Below, piece by piece: positions 28,773-38,830 of a DNA stretch of 64,000 bases (its first letter is position 1; every line of letters starts with the position of its first letter). The stretch comes from a virus: positions 20,644-84,643 of the IMG/VR virus record IMGVR_UViG_3300025668_000745; one strand, written 5' to 3'. The notes beneath the pieces are model-generated. The model had not been told where the DNA came from. It worked only from the letters and a program-made list of their open reading frames with translations, and searched no databases. Both the position numbers and the translations under genes were made by a program.

Positions 28773-29856
28773 CTATTGTGTCCTTCCTTTTGTTCATAGT
28801 TGTACAAATGTAGGCGGCAGAAATAAACCTTGCTGTAGATTTTCTGACCAAAGTTATAACGATCAAGTTAGTCCGTTAGATTATTTCAATGGAGATAAGA
28901 TAAATTTACTTAGAAATAAAATGCTTAACGGAGAAATAATAAAAGGATGCGACAAGTGTCACGCAGAAGAGTCGTTAGGTAAACAAAGTTATAGGCAACG
29001 GTCAAACAATCAATATAAAGAATATATTGACAAACAACCTACTTTAAAATTTATCGAAATTGGACTAAGCAATGCCTGTAATTTTGGATGTGTAACTTGT
29101 GATGCAGCATATAGCACAACTTGGTGGCAGGATATTGATGATGTAAATGCTATAGGCGCTAATAAAGCAAAACCTAATCAAAAAGTTGTATACACAGATA
29201 GTAAGTTTAATGACTTTTCTAATATAGATAGAATAAAAATATTAGGCGGCGAACCATTTATGGAGCCGAGAAACTTAGAGTTTTTAAAAAAATGTAATTT
29301 AAAAAATATCGAATTAGAACTTGTTACAAATGGTAGCATTTTGCCAAACAATGAGTGGCAAGAAATATTGCAACAACTAAAATATGTAAACTTAGATATA
29401 AGTTTAGACGGCCATGGTGAAATTGCCGAGTATGTGCGTTATGGAACAAACTGGAAAAAATTAGAATCTAATATTAATTGGTGGAAACAGTGGTGGAGCA
29501 ATAATAACAATATCACTATAAAAAGTCATTTTGTAGTTCATGCTCTAAATGCATTTGATTTACATAATTATTTAGAATGGCAAAAAAAGTTTAAATGGAA
29601 AACTACGTTTGATATACTACAAATGCCAGAATATTTAAATATTAAAATTCTGCCAACAGAAATGAAGAAAGAAATTTTAGAAAAGGTAGATATTAAGAAT
29701 GTTACAAACTATTTAACTAAGCATATGAACATTTTTGACAAGGACCAGTGTAGTCTGCTAACTAACTATGTTAGTGTTTTAAATAAAAAACGTAATCATG
29801 ACTTACAACAAATTAACAAACTAATGGATAGACTTAATGAAGCAACCAACAGATAG
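28762..29856 (+). CDS. Radical SAM protein, N-terminal twitch type, 364 aa
   Basis: The N-terminal domain has NYCVLPFVHS, KPCCRF and GCDKCHAEE (about residues 4-73), the candidate auxiliary Fe-S site. The core has C106, C110 and C113 (CNFGCVTC), LGGEPFM and DISLDGHGEIAEYVRYG. It is the shortest of the N-twitch group. It overlaps the previous gene by 11 bp and the next by 20 bp. Substrate unknown. Confidence 0.85.
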   Translation: MNSNYCVLPFVHSCTNVGGRNKPCCRFSDQSYNDQVSPLDYFNGDKINLLRNKMLNGEIIKGCDKCHAEESLGKQSYRQRSNNQYKEYIDKQPTLKFIEIGLSNACNFGCVTCDAAYSTTWWQDIDDVNAIGANKAKPNQKVVYTDSKFNDFSNIDRIKILGGEPFMEPRNLEFLKKCNLKNIELELVTNGSILPNNEWQEILQQLKYVNLDISLDGHGEIAEYVRYGTNWKKLESNINWWKQWWSNNNNITIKSHFVVHALNAFDLHNYLEWQKKFKWKTTFDILQMPEYLNIKILPTEMKKEILEKVDIKNVTNYLTKHMNIFDKDQCSLLTNYVSVLNKKRNHDLQQINKLMDRLNEATNR

Positions 29857-31081
29857 TAAAACTTTTTGTATTTTACCTTGGATACATGTGAATGGTAGTG
29901 TCGGCGGAGGTTATCGACCATGCTGTAATAGTGAAAGTTATTTTGATTTTAAAGACGACAACAACAGTATCAAACAAGCGTTTGAAAGCAACAGTATGGA
30001 CGAAATCCGCCAGTTTATGCAGCAGGAAAAAGAACATCCTGCATGTGAAGTTTGCTATTCAAGAGAGCGCAATAATGGATTAAGTTTTCGACATACATAC
30101 ACAGTTGATAAGTTTAAAGAATTTGTAGATCCGAATGCAGACGAAAAAATAAAATATTTAGACTTACGTTTTGATAACACTTGTAATCTTGCTTGTAGAA
30201 TGTGTGATCCAAGTAGTAGTAATCAGTTATATAGTAGTATCGAATGGTATAGGCAAGAGGATAAACCACTACCAGAACACTGGAAAGGGTTTACTAATTA
30301 TAAACAAAAAGATCAAACACAGATTAGTGCAAATCGTAAAGACTATGTAATAGAATTATTACCGGGTATAGAAGTTTTAAAAGTAACTGGCGGCGAACCT
30401 TTTATTAGCAAGGATTTTTTAGAAGTATTAGATCATGCAATTGAAAATGATTATGCAAAAAATATTAGATTGCTAATAACTACAAATGGCACTAAGTTTG
30501 TAAAGGCAGTTTTACAACGTCTTAAACATTTTAAGGGCGTTGACATGAATGTAAGTGTTGACGGAACCAGTCATGTGTATGACTATGTTAGATATCCTTT
30601 TACATGGAATAAATGGAATGATAGATTCTTAGAGTTTTTAAATTTTGCTGATGAAAACGAAATGTATAAAAACAAATACTTTCGAATTCGAACAAGTACA
30701 GTTGTTACAATGTACAATTGGTTGAATTGTCCAGAGCTATATACACATTTGAAATCTTATACTGAACAATTTCCGTGGTTAATTAATAAAAATTATATAC
30801 CACGTATAGATTTTAATTTAAATCTGCGCCCAAAAGATAGTGAAATGTCGGCCAAGTGGTTACCTAATAACATTTTAGATAAGGGTTTAGAGTTATGGCA
30901 GCACACTGATTGTAGACAATATAAAGAATTTGAAAAGTATGTAGTTAATGCAAAAAAACTAAGTTCAGACGATAAAAATCTTTATCGAGAAAAAATTAAA
31001 TACACTACTACGACATTAGACAAACAGCGGAAACAAACTTTTGCTGTATTAGATAGCGAGATTGTTAAATGGCTAAAATAG
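29837..31081 (+). CDS. Radical SAM protein, N-terminal twitch type, 414 aa
   Basis: TFCILPWIHVNG, RPCCN and ACEVCYSRE form the N-terminal auxiliary-cluster domain. The core has C116, C120 and C123 (CNLACRMC), TGGEPFI, and MNVSVDGTSHVYDYVRYP. It is a textbook member of the group, with all expected cysteines present. The start lies inside the previous gene (20-bp overlap) and the stop 13 bp inside the next. Confidence 0.87.
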   Translation: MKQPTDSKTFCILPWIHVNGSVGGGYRPCCNSESYFDFKDDNNSIKQAFESNSMDEIRQFMQQEKEHPACEVCYSRERNNGLSFRHTYTVDKFKEFVDPNADEKIKYLDLRFDNTCNLACRMCDPSSSNQLYSSIEWYRQEDKPLPEHWKGFTNYKQKDQTQISANRKDYVIELLPGIEVLKVTGGEPFISKDFLEVLDHAIENDYAKNIRLLITTNGTKFVKAVLQRLKHFKGVDMNVSVDGTSHVYDYVRYPFTWNKWNDRFLEFLNFADENEMYKNKYFRIRTSTVVTMYNWLNCPELYTHLKSYTEQFPWLINKNYIPRIDFNLNLRPKDSEMSAKWLPNNILDKGLELWQHTDCRQYKEFEKYVVNAKKLSSDDKNLYREKIKYTTTTLDKQRKQTFAVLDSEIVKWLK

Positions 31082-32472
31082 ATAAAAAAGAAGCAGAGCG
31101 TTTAGAAAGTTTAGTACCAAATAAAAAGTTTTGTCCTGCTCCCTTTATGCATACATATATAAATTCAAATAATAGAGGATATAAACTTTGCTGTATGAGT
31201 CATATTGTTGGTCGTTGGGATACTGAACAAAGTCTTAAAGAACAACACGAAGAATTTTGGACTGGTGAAACTATGCAAAGTATTCGCCAAGATTTTCTTG
31301 ATGGCAAAATGCCAGAATCGTGTGAGTGGTGGTGCGGTCGTTGGGAAAAAGAAGGTATATATCATAAGAGTGATAGATTAGATTTTATAAAACGCTACGA
31401 ATTAGAATTAAAAGCAGGATTTACAGAAATAAATTGGGACATAACTCATGGTACTCTTGAATTCCAGAAGCCAGTTGATATTGATTTACGACCAAGTAAA
31501 ATGTGTAATTTAAAATGTCGTAGCTGTAATAGTCTTTGGTCCGATAAGATTGAACAAGAAGTACTTGCTAATCCAGAAATACAAGGATGGAGCCATTGGG
31601 ACATGGTAACACAAAGCCCTAATGCTATGCGTAAAGCAAAACAGATTGATTACTCAGATCCTAAGTTTGATGTTGTTAGTAATTTAGACTTTTCAAATGT
31701 ATTTCGTTTAAAAATGAGCGGAGGGGAAACGTTAGTTGATCCAAGAGTTTATAATATTATGAAAAAACTTGTTGATAGTGGCGAAGCAAAGAATGTACGT
31801 CTTCATCAAATTACAAACTGTACCAGCCTTCCAAGCAGAATATACGATTTACTGGCACAGTTCAAAGAAGTTAGTTTCAATATTAGTGTAGATGGCGTAA
31901 AAGAAACAGATGAATTTTTACGTGACGGGACCAGATGGGATCGAAAACAAAAAGTATTTGATAAAATCTTTACATTACCTAATTTAAAATGGGCTGGCAT
32001 AATGCATGTCTTCCAACCTGTTAGCGCATTTCAAGTAAAGCGTAATGTAGAATGGTTTTTAGAAGGATACAGAAAATATACAAAACAACATAACGGTGTT
32101 ACTTTTAATCCTATTGTTGATCCTTGGTATCTAAGTGTAAGTTGGTTAGATGAAGATCATAAAGAGTACATAAGACAGCAAGTAAAAGAATGTATAACAG
32201 AATTTAATATGTGTAAACAAGAACAACAATGGTTTGATCTGTTACATAGTGAATTAGATAAGACACAAACTGACGAGCGTCGAAAAAGATATGCAAATGA
32301 TTATGTGCGAGCAGAGTTAGCATTGGATAAAATAAGAAATACAAGTTCTCTTACTATAGAGCCTATGCTACAAAGATATTTTGATAGATACGATCCAAAC
32401 AATGTTACACACGGTGACAAAACAGGAAGACCAGGAGCCCACTTTGATGGAAAACCAAAACCAACAGTCTAA
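31069..32472 (+). CDS. Radical SAM protein, N-terminal twitch type, 467 aa
   Basis: KFCPAPFMHTY and YKLCCMS mark the twitch-like domain, but the second cysteine pair is spaced CEWWC instead of CxxC. The core has C146, C150 and C153 (CNLKCRSC), and the glycine motif is SGGETL rather than GGEP. NISVDGVKETDEFLRDG follows. The altered spacings may reflect a different substrate or cluster ligation. The C-terminal 120 residues are helical and Trp-rich. Confidence 0.85.
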   Translation: MAKIDKKEAERLESLVPNKKFCPAPFMHTYINSNNRGYKLCCMSHIVGRWDTEQSLKEQHEEFWTGETMQSIRQDFLDGKMPESCEWWCGRWEKEGIYHKSDRLDFIKRYELELKAGFTEINWDITHGTLEFQKPVDIDLRPSKMCNLKCRSCNSLWSDKIEQEVLANPEIQGWSHWDMVTQSPNAMRKAKQIDYSDPKFDVVSNLDFSNVFRLKMSGGETLVDPRVYNIMKKLVDSGEAKNVRLHQITNCTSLPSRIYDLLAQFKEVSFNISVDGVKETDEFLRDGTRWDRKQKVFDKIFTLPNLKWAGIMHVFQPVSAFQVKRNVEWFLEGYRKYTKQHNGVTFNPIVDPWYLSVSWLDEDHKEYIRQQVKECITEFNMCKQEQQWFDLLHSELDKTQTDERRKRYANDYVRAELALDKIRNTSSLTIEPMLQRYFDRYDPNNVTHGDKTGRPGAHFDGKPKPTV

Positions 32473-33706
32473 AAAGGTATTTTGTACAGCACCTTTTTTT
32501 AATTTATATTATAAGGGTAATAAGGATTATAATAAAATAATGCCTTGTTGTGAAGGTCGTTTGGGATCTTTAGGTAACTTTAGTCATTATGAAGAATATA
32601 GTAAAAGTAAATGGTTACGAAATATAAGAAAGAAAATGCTTAACAACGAACCTGCAGAAATATGTACTCGATGCGTATCTGTTGAAGAAGCTGGCGGGTT
32701 CAATGCAAGAGAACATTATAGAAATTTACTTGAAAAAATAGAATTTAGGACAAAGGAAAAAGTAGAGTTTAATTTTAAAAACGGGAACCAACACGGCCAT
32801 CCGATGGCATTAGATTACAGAGGTAGTAATCTTTGTAATTTAAAATGCAGAATGTGTCATCAAGGAAGTAGTTCGGAAATTGCTAAAGAAATTAATAAAA
32901 ATCAAGATCTGTATCGTCCAATGGGATACGGTAACGGAGTAAGTCATTTATATATTAATAACAAACTGCCTAACGAGTTTATAGACGAGCTTAAATTAGA
33001 CAACGTGTATAGATTTAAAATCTTAGGCGGCGAACCGTTAATGCAAGAAGATGTGTACATAGGATTAGAAAAAATGGCACAGTTGCCACACAGGAAGGAA
33101 GTTGATATAAGTTTTACAACTAATGCAACTAACTTTCCAAAAAGATTCTATGACTTAATTGGAAAATTTAGACGTATATTGATGCGAGTAAGTCTTGACG
33201 GTGTTGATGATGTATTTGAATATTGTAGATCAAACGGCAACTGGGACAAAATTATGAAAAATATAACTTCGTTGTCTGAGCGGGGGTATACACAAAATGA
33301 ATTAGCTCTCGGTTTTAGTTTTGTTATACAATTTTATAATGTTTTTAGGATTTATGATATAATGGAATGGTGTGCTAAATGGGAAGATGAACATCCTATA
33401 GAAACTTCGATATGGTCAATGCATACATTTTTTAGTCCAATTGAACAAAATCATTTATCAACAGCAATGTGTACTACAGAAGATAGAGAATTTCTTAGAC
33501 AAGAGCTTGACAGATTCCTTAAAGATTATGGACGTAGGTCCTGGTTTGATCGTGTAGAAAACATTATATTCAATTTTGATGAAAATAGAAATTTTGATAA
33601 AGAAAAAGCCAAAGAAACACTAATTGTATACAGTAAAAATTTAGATAAAATTAGAAAAACCAATTTACCAGATTTACATGAAAGATATAGCAAATATTAT
33701 GAATGA
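32447..33706 (+). CDS. Radical SAM protein, N-terminal twitch type, 419 aa
   Basis: I chose ATG 32447, preceded by ccaggag, over upstream in-frame codons lying deeper inside the previous gene. VFCTAPFFNLYY, IMPCCEG and ICTRCVSVEE form the N-terminal domain. The core has C130, C134 and C137 (CNLKCRMC), LGGEPLM, and RVSLDGVDDVFEYCRSNG. All expected cysteines are present. It overlaps the following gene by about 8 bp. Confidence 0.85.
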   Translation: MENQNQQSKKVFCTAPFFNLYYKGNKDYNKIMPCCEGRLGSLGNFSHYEEYSKSKWLRNIRKKMLNNEPAEICTRCVSVEEAGGFNAREHYRNLLEKIEFRTKEKVEFNFKNGNQHGHPMALDYRGSNLCNLKCRMCHQGSSSEIAKEINKNQDLYRPMGYGNGVSHLYINNKLPNEFIDELKLDNVYRFKILGGEPLMQEDVYIGLEKMAQLPHRKEVDISFTTNATNFPKRFYDLIGKFRRILMRVSLDGVDDVFEYCRSNGNWDKIMKNITSLSERGYTQNELALGFSFVIQFYNVFRIYDIMEWCAKWEDEHPIETSIWSMHTFFSPIEQNHLSTAMCTTEDREFLRQELDRFLKDYGRRSWFDRVENIIFNFDENRNFDKEKAKETLIVYSKNLDKIRKTNLPDLHERYSKYYE

Positions 33707-34889
33707 AACATACAATAGTATTAACCCCAGTAAAACAAATGAATTTATCATAACATGGGACACTGGCAAACGATGTAATTTTGACTGCGGCTATTGCGGC
33801 GATGACAGACATGACTTAGTGAGCAAGTTTCCAGACTTCGACGAGCTTGTTAAAGGTGTTGACTTTATTAAGAAATATTTAACAGTAATGATGCCGCATA
33901 GGAATAATCAAGTTGCTACACTTAGTTTAACAGGCGGAGAACCTACAGTTAATCCTAATTTTTTACGATTAGCAACATATCTAAACGATCAATTTAAAGA
34001 CTTTGAATACGAAGTTAAAACTATCTTAACTACAAACGGCAGTTTCCCTCAAAAAAATATTCAACATTTGGTAGATAATTTTAGAGGAATCACTCTTAGT
34101 TATCATTGTGATAGTAAAGAAAAACTTAAAGAAAAAGTAAGAGAAAATATCCTTATTTTACATAAGAGTATGAAAAGTTTTAAAGTAAATCTTATGATGC
34201 ATCCGTATGATAATTATTGGCAAGAATGTTTAGATTTAATCGATGTAATGGACGAGCATAAAGTTAAGTATGTTCCAAGAGTAATTAATGGTTTAAAATA
34301 TAGTCCAGAGCAAAGTGAATTTCTTACAAATTATTGGCAAAGGAAAAATAAAACTAAAACTGAAATAAAAGTAGAAAAAGTTGAATCAAAGCCACAAGAA
34401 GTTAAAAAAGAAAATGTCATACATCGAAAAATGAAAAAAGATGTTGAAAAAACATTTAACGAATTACGAAAAGATGAAACTAAAACTAATGTTATTCACG
34501 GCAGGCATTGTTGTAGTAAACACGAATTATCCTGCGGGTCAATGTGTGGATCTACGCAAAATCTTACATATGTTACCGATACAAGATTTCCAGAATGGTA
34601 CTGCGGTGTAAATTGGTTCTTTTTACATCTCGAAAGTCAAACAGATCAAATATTTCATCATCAAACCTGTCAAGCACAATACGGCAAAGGTAGGGGAGCA
34701 GTTGGTAAAATAAGTGAGTGGACAACTTTTACTGACAAAGTTGAAACTATGATAAACACAGGTAAAATGGAAACTATTCAATGTCCAAATAAAAAGTGTG
34801 GTTGCGGATTGTGTGCTACAAAGAGTATAGATAAAAATATGTTTAACAACTTAATGTCTAATCATATTAAGGGCGTAACATATGTCTGA
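33699..34889 (+). CDS. Radical SAM protein with cysteine-rich C-terminal domain, 396 aa
   Basis: I chose ATG 33699 (8-bp overlap); ATG 33678 is also possible and adds seven residues. It is a classical, not N-twitch, layout: C26, C30 and C33 (CNFDCGYC), then LTGGEPTV and TTNGSF. A charged Lys/Glu linker of about 50 residues leads to an unusual C-terminal domain with HCCSKHELSCGSMCG, several His and Cys residues, and a final CPNKKCGCGLC. This domain could bind one or more Fe-S clusters or zinc. I do not recognise its family. Confidence 0.8.
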   Translation: MNETYNSINPSKTNEFIITWDTGKRCNFDCGYCGDDRHDLVSKFPDFDELVKGVDFIKKYLTVMMPHRNNQVATLSLTGGEPTVNPNFLRLATYLNDQFKDFEYEVKTILTTNGSFPQKNIQHLVDNFRGITLSYHCDSKEKLKEKVRENILILHKSMKSFKVNLMMHPYDNYWQECLDLIDVMDEHKVKYVPRVINGLKYSPEQSEFLTNYWQRKNKTKTEIKVEKVESKPQEVKKENVIHRKMKKDVEKTFNELRKDETKTNVIHGRHCCSKHELSCGSMCGSTQNLTYVTDTRFPEWYCGVNWFFLHLESQTDQIFHHQTCQAQYGKGRGAVGKISEWTTFTDKVETMINTGKMETIQCPNKKCGCGLCATKSIDKNMFNNLMSNHIKGVTYV

Positions 34890-36108
34890 TAACAGTCTTG
34901 GTATTCATATCGAAATATCTTCTAACTGTAACAGCAGATGTTTAGACTGTGGACGATTTGTCAAAGGTACAGACACTATTAATCCGTATGTTGATATTGG
35001 AAGTAAAGGCAATATCAGTATTTCGGCTATAGAAAATATTTTTGATAAATCTATATCAGAAACTGCACGATACGTAAATTTTACTGGAACTTATGGTGAC
35101 TTTACCTTACATCCCAATGCATTAGATATAATGAAATGTATTTCTAATAAAATACACCCGCACATAAAAAATAGAAATAAAAATGAGTTAACAGATAAAA
35201 TAAGATTACTTGCTGAAACAAATGGCGGAGCAAGAGACGACGAATGGTGGCACAAGTTTGGTGACTACATCTTAAAATATTTTGATAAAGGTAGTTTAGT
35301 TATATTTGCATTAGACGGCACCGACAACGACACGCACCAAATGTACCGTCGAGGTGTTGACTTTGATACAGTGTTACGACATGCAAAAATTTTAATTGAT
35401 AAAGGTATACGAACACGTTGGAGCTTTATAAGTTTTGCGCACAATGAACATCAACTCGACGAAGCAAAGCAAATGGCTAACGAAATAGGATTTACACAAT
35501 TTCGAATTAGAAGATCAAGGCTACGCCATAATCCAAAAACAATTACAAATGTAAAACAAAAAAAGAAAAACATAAGTGATAAACAAATATCAAAGTCTCA
35601 GATGTATACAGACTTAGTAAAAGAAAAAGAACATAGTGTTGTAAATGATGTTCCTAAGCCGTGGTATAAAAAGAAGATTGACGATTATGTAAATGAAACT
35701 TCTATTGAGTGCGAATGGAAAAAGAAACAACAAATTAGTATAGACTATACAGGAAGAGTTTGGCAATGTTGTTACTTTAGTAATTTTTATCATTATAACT
35801 TAAATCTGCCAGACTACGAACATGTGTCAAATAATGCATATGATTACAATTATAATAACCAAAACTACGAACGGTTAAGTGTCTACGAGGATAGATACAA
35901 TGACAAATGGAATAATATAAATCATAGAACACTTAGTAATATTTTAGGACACGATTTCTTCACAACAGATTTGCCTGATAGTTTTAATAACACTACAGAG
36001 CATAAACATAATCCAAGAATTGTACGATGTAGCAAATTTTGTGGAGAAAAGTCAAGAACTTTAGATAAGAAGCTAACATCTATTAATAAAGAAAAAGAGG
36101 AACAATAA
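34882..36108 (+). CDS. Radical SAM protein with SPASM/twitch-like C-terminus, 408 aa
   Basis: C16, C20 and C23 (CNSRCLDC) form the SAM cluster motif. The glycine motif is replaced by FTGTYGDFTLHP. IFALDGTDNDTHQMYRRGVD and SFISFAHNEHQLDEA closely parallel the protein at 24012. The C-terminus has ECEWKK, VWQCCYF and RCSKFCGE, matching the auxiliary module that is separate at 26428. A Lys-rich linker separates the halves. It overlaps the previous stop by 8 bp and abuts the next ATG. Confidence 0.83.
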   Translation: MSDNSLGIHIEISSNCNSRCLDCGRFVKGTDTINPYVDIGSKGNISISAIENIFDKSISETARYVNFTGTYGDFTLHPNALDIMKCISNKIHPHIKNRNKNELTDKIRLLAETNGGARDDEWWHKFGDYILKYFDKGSLVIFALDGTDNDTHQMYRRGVDFDTVLRHAKILIDKGIRTRWSFISFAHNEHQLDEAKQMANEIGFTQFRIRRSRLRHNPKTITNVKQKKKNISDKQISKSQMYTDLVKEKEHSVVNDVPKPWYKKKIDDYVNETSIECEWKKKQQISIDYTGRVWQCCYFSNFYHYNLNLPDYEHVSNNAYDYNYNNQNYERLSVYEDRYNDKWNNINHRTLSNILGHDFFTTDLPDSFNNTTEHKHNPRIVRCSKFCGEKSRTLDKKLTSINKEKEEQ

Positions 36109-37515
36109 ATGACTTACAAATCGCCGTCAGACACATTTTGCTTACTGCCTTGGGTACATTTAAGTACAAGACCGGACGGCAGTATGCGAGTATGTTGCAC
36201 AGCTAATGCAAGTAGTGTTGGCGCAACCAATGACAAAGAGCACGGCGGCCAAGTTGGCATCCTTAAAACTGAAGACGGTAAGCCTAATAATTTAAATGTT
36301 AGTGATTTTGAATCAGCATGGAACAGCACATACATGAAAAATGTGCGTAAGCAGATGCTTAATGGTGAAAAGCCACCCAGTTGTATAAAATGCTTTAAAG
36401 AAGAAGCGGCTGGTCACAATTCAAAGCGTATGTGGGAAACACATTATTGGAGCCAGAGAGTTGATGTTGATAAAATTATTGCTGACACAAAAGAAGACGG
36501 ATCAGTTCCACCTCAACTTGCGTACATTGATTTACGCTTTGGTACTAAGTGTCAGTTAGCATGTGTTATGTGTAGCCCACATGATAGTTCAGGTTGGATT
36601 AAAGATTATAAAGCAATTTTTCCTGCTGTAGAAAACGCCAGTCTTAAAGAAACAATGCAATGGCAAGACAAAGGAAGTTATAATGGTAGTAGTTATAACT
36701 GGCATAAACAAAATCCTACTTTCTGGAAACAGTTTTATGAACAAATGCCAAGTATGCAGCAGATCTATTTTGCAGGCGGCGAAAGTCTTATTATTGAAGA
36801 ACACTATGAAATACTTGAACACGCAATTAAAATGGGATATGCTAAAGATTTAGAGCTACGCTATAATTCAAACGGTGTTGAATGGCGTGAGGATTTATTT
36901 GATTTATGGAAAGAATTTAAACTTGTACGATTCCATTATTCAGTAGACAGTATACACGAAATGAATGACTATATACGTTATCCAAGTGTATGGAGTAGAA
37001 CAAGTGAAGTCTTTCATATATTAGATAACGAAACAAGTAATAACGTAGAAGTTACAGTTGCATGTGCAGTGCAAGCTCTTAATATATATTATTTGCCCGA
37101 CTTTATAAAATGGAAACTTAACGAAGGATTTAAAAAGATTAATATGTGGCCTTTTGGCGCCGGCGGTATTAACTATCACTTTGTATATCATCCACCGCAT
37201 TTAAATGTAAAAGTTTTACCCAAATGGTTTAAAGAAGAATGCCGTAAGAAGTATGAAGAATTTTATCCGTGGTGGGAAGCTAATTGGGAAAAGGGTGTAC
37301 CGAGCTGGCACAAAGGCAAAGTTGATTACGACAAATGGCGCAGTGCAAGTTATGGTATTGATAGATTAGAAGGAATGTTAACGTTTATGGAAAGCGAAGA
37401 CTGGAGTGTGCGACTTCCTGAAATGAAAGAATTTTTAGATTTATGTGACACACAACGCGGCATAACTTTTGCAGAAACTTTTCCTGAAATGAAGGATATA
37501 TTTAAGGATGTCTAA
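36109..37515 (+). CDS. Radical SAM protein, N-terminal twitch type, 468 aa
   Basis: The start abuts the previous stop and has a gagg site. TFCLLPWVHLSTRPDGSM, RVCCTA and SCIKCFKEE mark the N-terminal domain. The core has C148, C152 and C155 (CQLACVMC), AGGESL in place of GGEP, and HYSVDSIHEMNDYIRYP. It is closest to the next gene, with similar long insertions (KTEDGKP, Trp-rich loops). Substrate unknown. Confidence 0.86.
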   Translation: MTYKSPSDTFCLLPWVHLSTRPDGSMRVCCTANASSVGATNDKEHGGQVGILKTEDGKPNNLNVSDFESAWNSTYMKNVRKQMLNGEKPPSCIKCFKEEAAGHNSKRMWETHYWSQRVDVDKIIADTKEDGSVPPQLAYIDLRFGTKCQLACVMCSPHDSSGWIKDYKAIFPAVENASLKETMQWQDKGSYNGSSYNWHKQNPTFWKQFYEQMPSMQQIYFAGGESLIIEEHYEILEHAIKMGYAKDLELRYNSNGVEWREDLFDLWKEFKLVRFHYSVDSIHEMNDYIRYPSVWSRTSEVFHILDNETSNNVEVTVACAVQALNIYYLPDFIKWKLNEGFKKINMWPFGAGGINYHFVYHPPHLNVKVLPKWFKEECRKKYEEFYPWWEANWEKGVPSWHKGKVDYDKWRSASYGIDRLEGMLTFMESEDWSVRLPEMKEFLDLCDTQRGITFAETFPEMKDIFKDV

Positions 37516-38830
37516 CACCTTTTGTCCTATTCCCTGGATATTTCAAGCAGTACGTAATAACGGCGATATTAGAGTATGTTGTCAAGCAAACGTAACTAAA
37601 AATCAAGGTGTTGTTAGACACGAAGACGGCAAACCGTATAATGCCGGAAGAGATGATATGTCAAAAGCACGTAATGCAACTCTTATGAAAGAAATACGGA
37701 AAAATATGCTTGACGGAGTATGGAGTGAAGAGTGTACTCGGTGTATGAACGAAGAAGCAAGTGGGTTAAACAGTCGAAGACAGTACGAATTAGAAAATTG
37801 GAAATTTGATTTAGACGAAGCAGCATCTATAACTGAGTTAGACGGATCTATATCTCAACCTCCAATAAGTTATTATGATTTACGCTTTGGTAATATGTGC
37901 AACCTTGCATGTCGTATGTGTGGCCCAACTGACAGCCATACCTGGTATGAACAGTGGATAGATTATCACGGCGGCGACGGATATGATGATACTCATGGTA
38001 GAGTTACGTTAAAGAAAAATGAAAAAGGAAGATTATATACCAACGATTATGATTGGCACAACAGCGAAAGTTTTTGGGAACAAATAGAAAAAAATATTTC
38101 AAATATTGACCATGTATATATGGCCGGCGGCGAGCCAATGATGATTGAACGTCATTACGAGTTTTTACAAAAGTGTATAGACAGCGGTTATGCAAAAAAA
38201 ATTATTATTGAATATAATACAAATATGACAACTTTGCCTGATCGAGTATTAAAAATGTGGACATATTTTAAACAAGTAAGAGTTGGCGCAAGTATAGACG
38301 GAATGGGTGATGTTGTTGAATATCAACGTTGGCCACTAAAATGGAAAAGTGCATATCGTAATTTAAAAAAACTTGATGACTATGCGTATAACAATAAAAA
38401 TATTATTGCTTGGATAGCATTTACAGTTACAGCATACAACGTATGGCATACACCAGAATTTATGTGGTGGAAATTAAAAGAAAGCGGATTTAAAGCAATT
38501 AACAGCACTAAGAAACGTCCTATTATTACACATCATGTTGCTCACGGACCAAAAAGAGCAAACATTAAGATTTTGACACCTGAGCTTAAAATAAAATTAC
38601 AAGAATATTATAACGAATGGATTGATCGTGTTAATGGCGATAACGAAATTACACCTTTACAAAAAGAAAAATTTGCTGATATATTAGCAAGTATTTTAAA
38701 ATTCTCCAATAGTGCAGATATGAGTGATCAAATACCGCAGTTTATAAAATTTACTAAATATCTCGACGATACTCGTAAGCAAGATATATTATCAATTGCG
38801 CCAGAATACAAGGATTTATTTGATGGCTGA
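37508..38830 (+). CDS. Radical SAM protein, N-terminal twitch type, 440 aa
   Basis: The N-terminus TFCPIPWIFQAVRNNGDI, RVCCQA and ECTRCMNEE matches the auxiliary-cluster domain. The core has C131, C135 and C138 (CNLACRMC), AGGEPMM and VGASIDGMGDVVEYQRWP. It shares HEDGKPYNAG and a NDYDWHNSESFWEQ loop with its upstream neighbour, so the two look like a recent tandem duplication. It overlaps both neighbours by 8 bp. Confidence 0.86.
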   Translation: MSNTFCPIPWIFQAVRNNGDIRVCCQANVTKNQGVVRHEDGKPYNAGRDDMSKARNATLMKEIRKNMLDGVWSEECTRCMNEEASGLNSRRQYELENWKFDLDEAASITELDGSISQPPISYYDLRFGNMCNLACRMCGPTDSHTWYEQWIDYHGGDGYDDTHGRVTLKKNEKGRLYTNDYDWHNSESFWEQIEKNISNIDHVYMAGGEPMMIERHYEFLQKCIDSGYAKKIIIEYNTNMTTLPDRVLKMWTYFKQVRVGASIDGMGDVVEYQRWPLKWKSAYRNLKKLDDYAYNNKNIIAWIAFTVTAYNVWHTPEFMWWKLKESGFKAINSTKKRPIITHHVAHGPKRANIKILTPELKIKLQEYYNEWIDRVNGDNEITPLQKEKFADILASILKFSNSADMSDQIPQFIKFTKYLDDTRKQDILSIAPEYKDLFDG

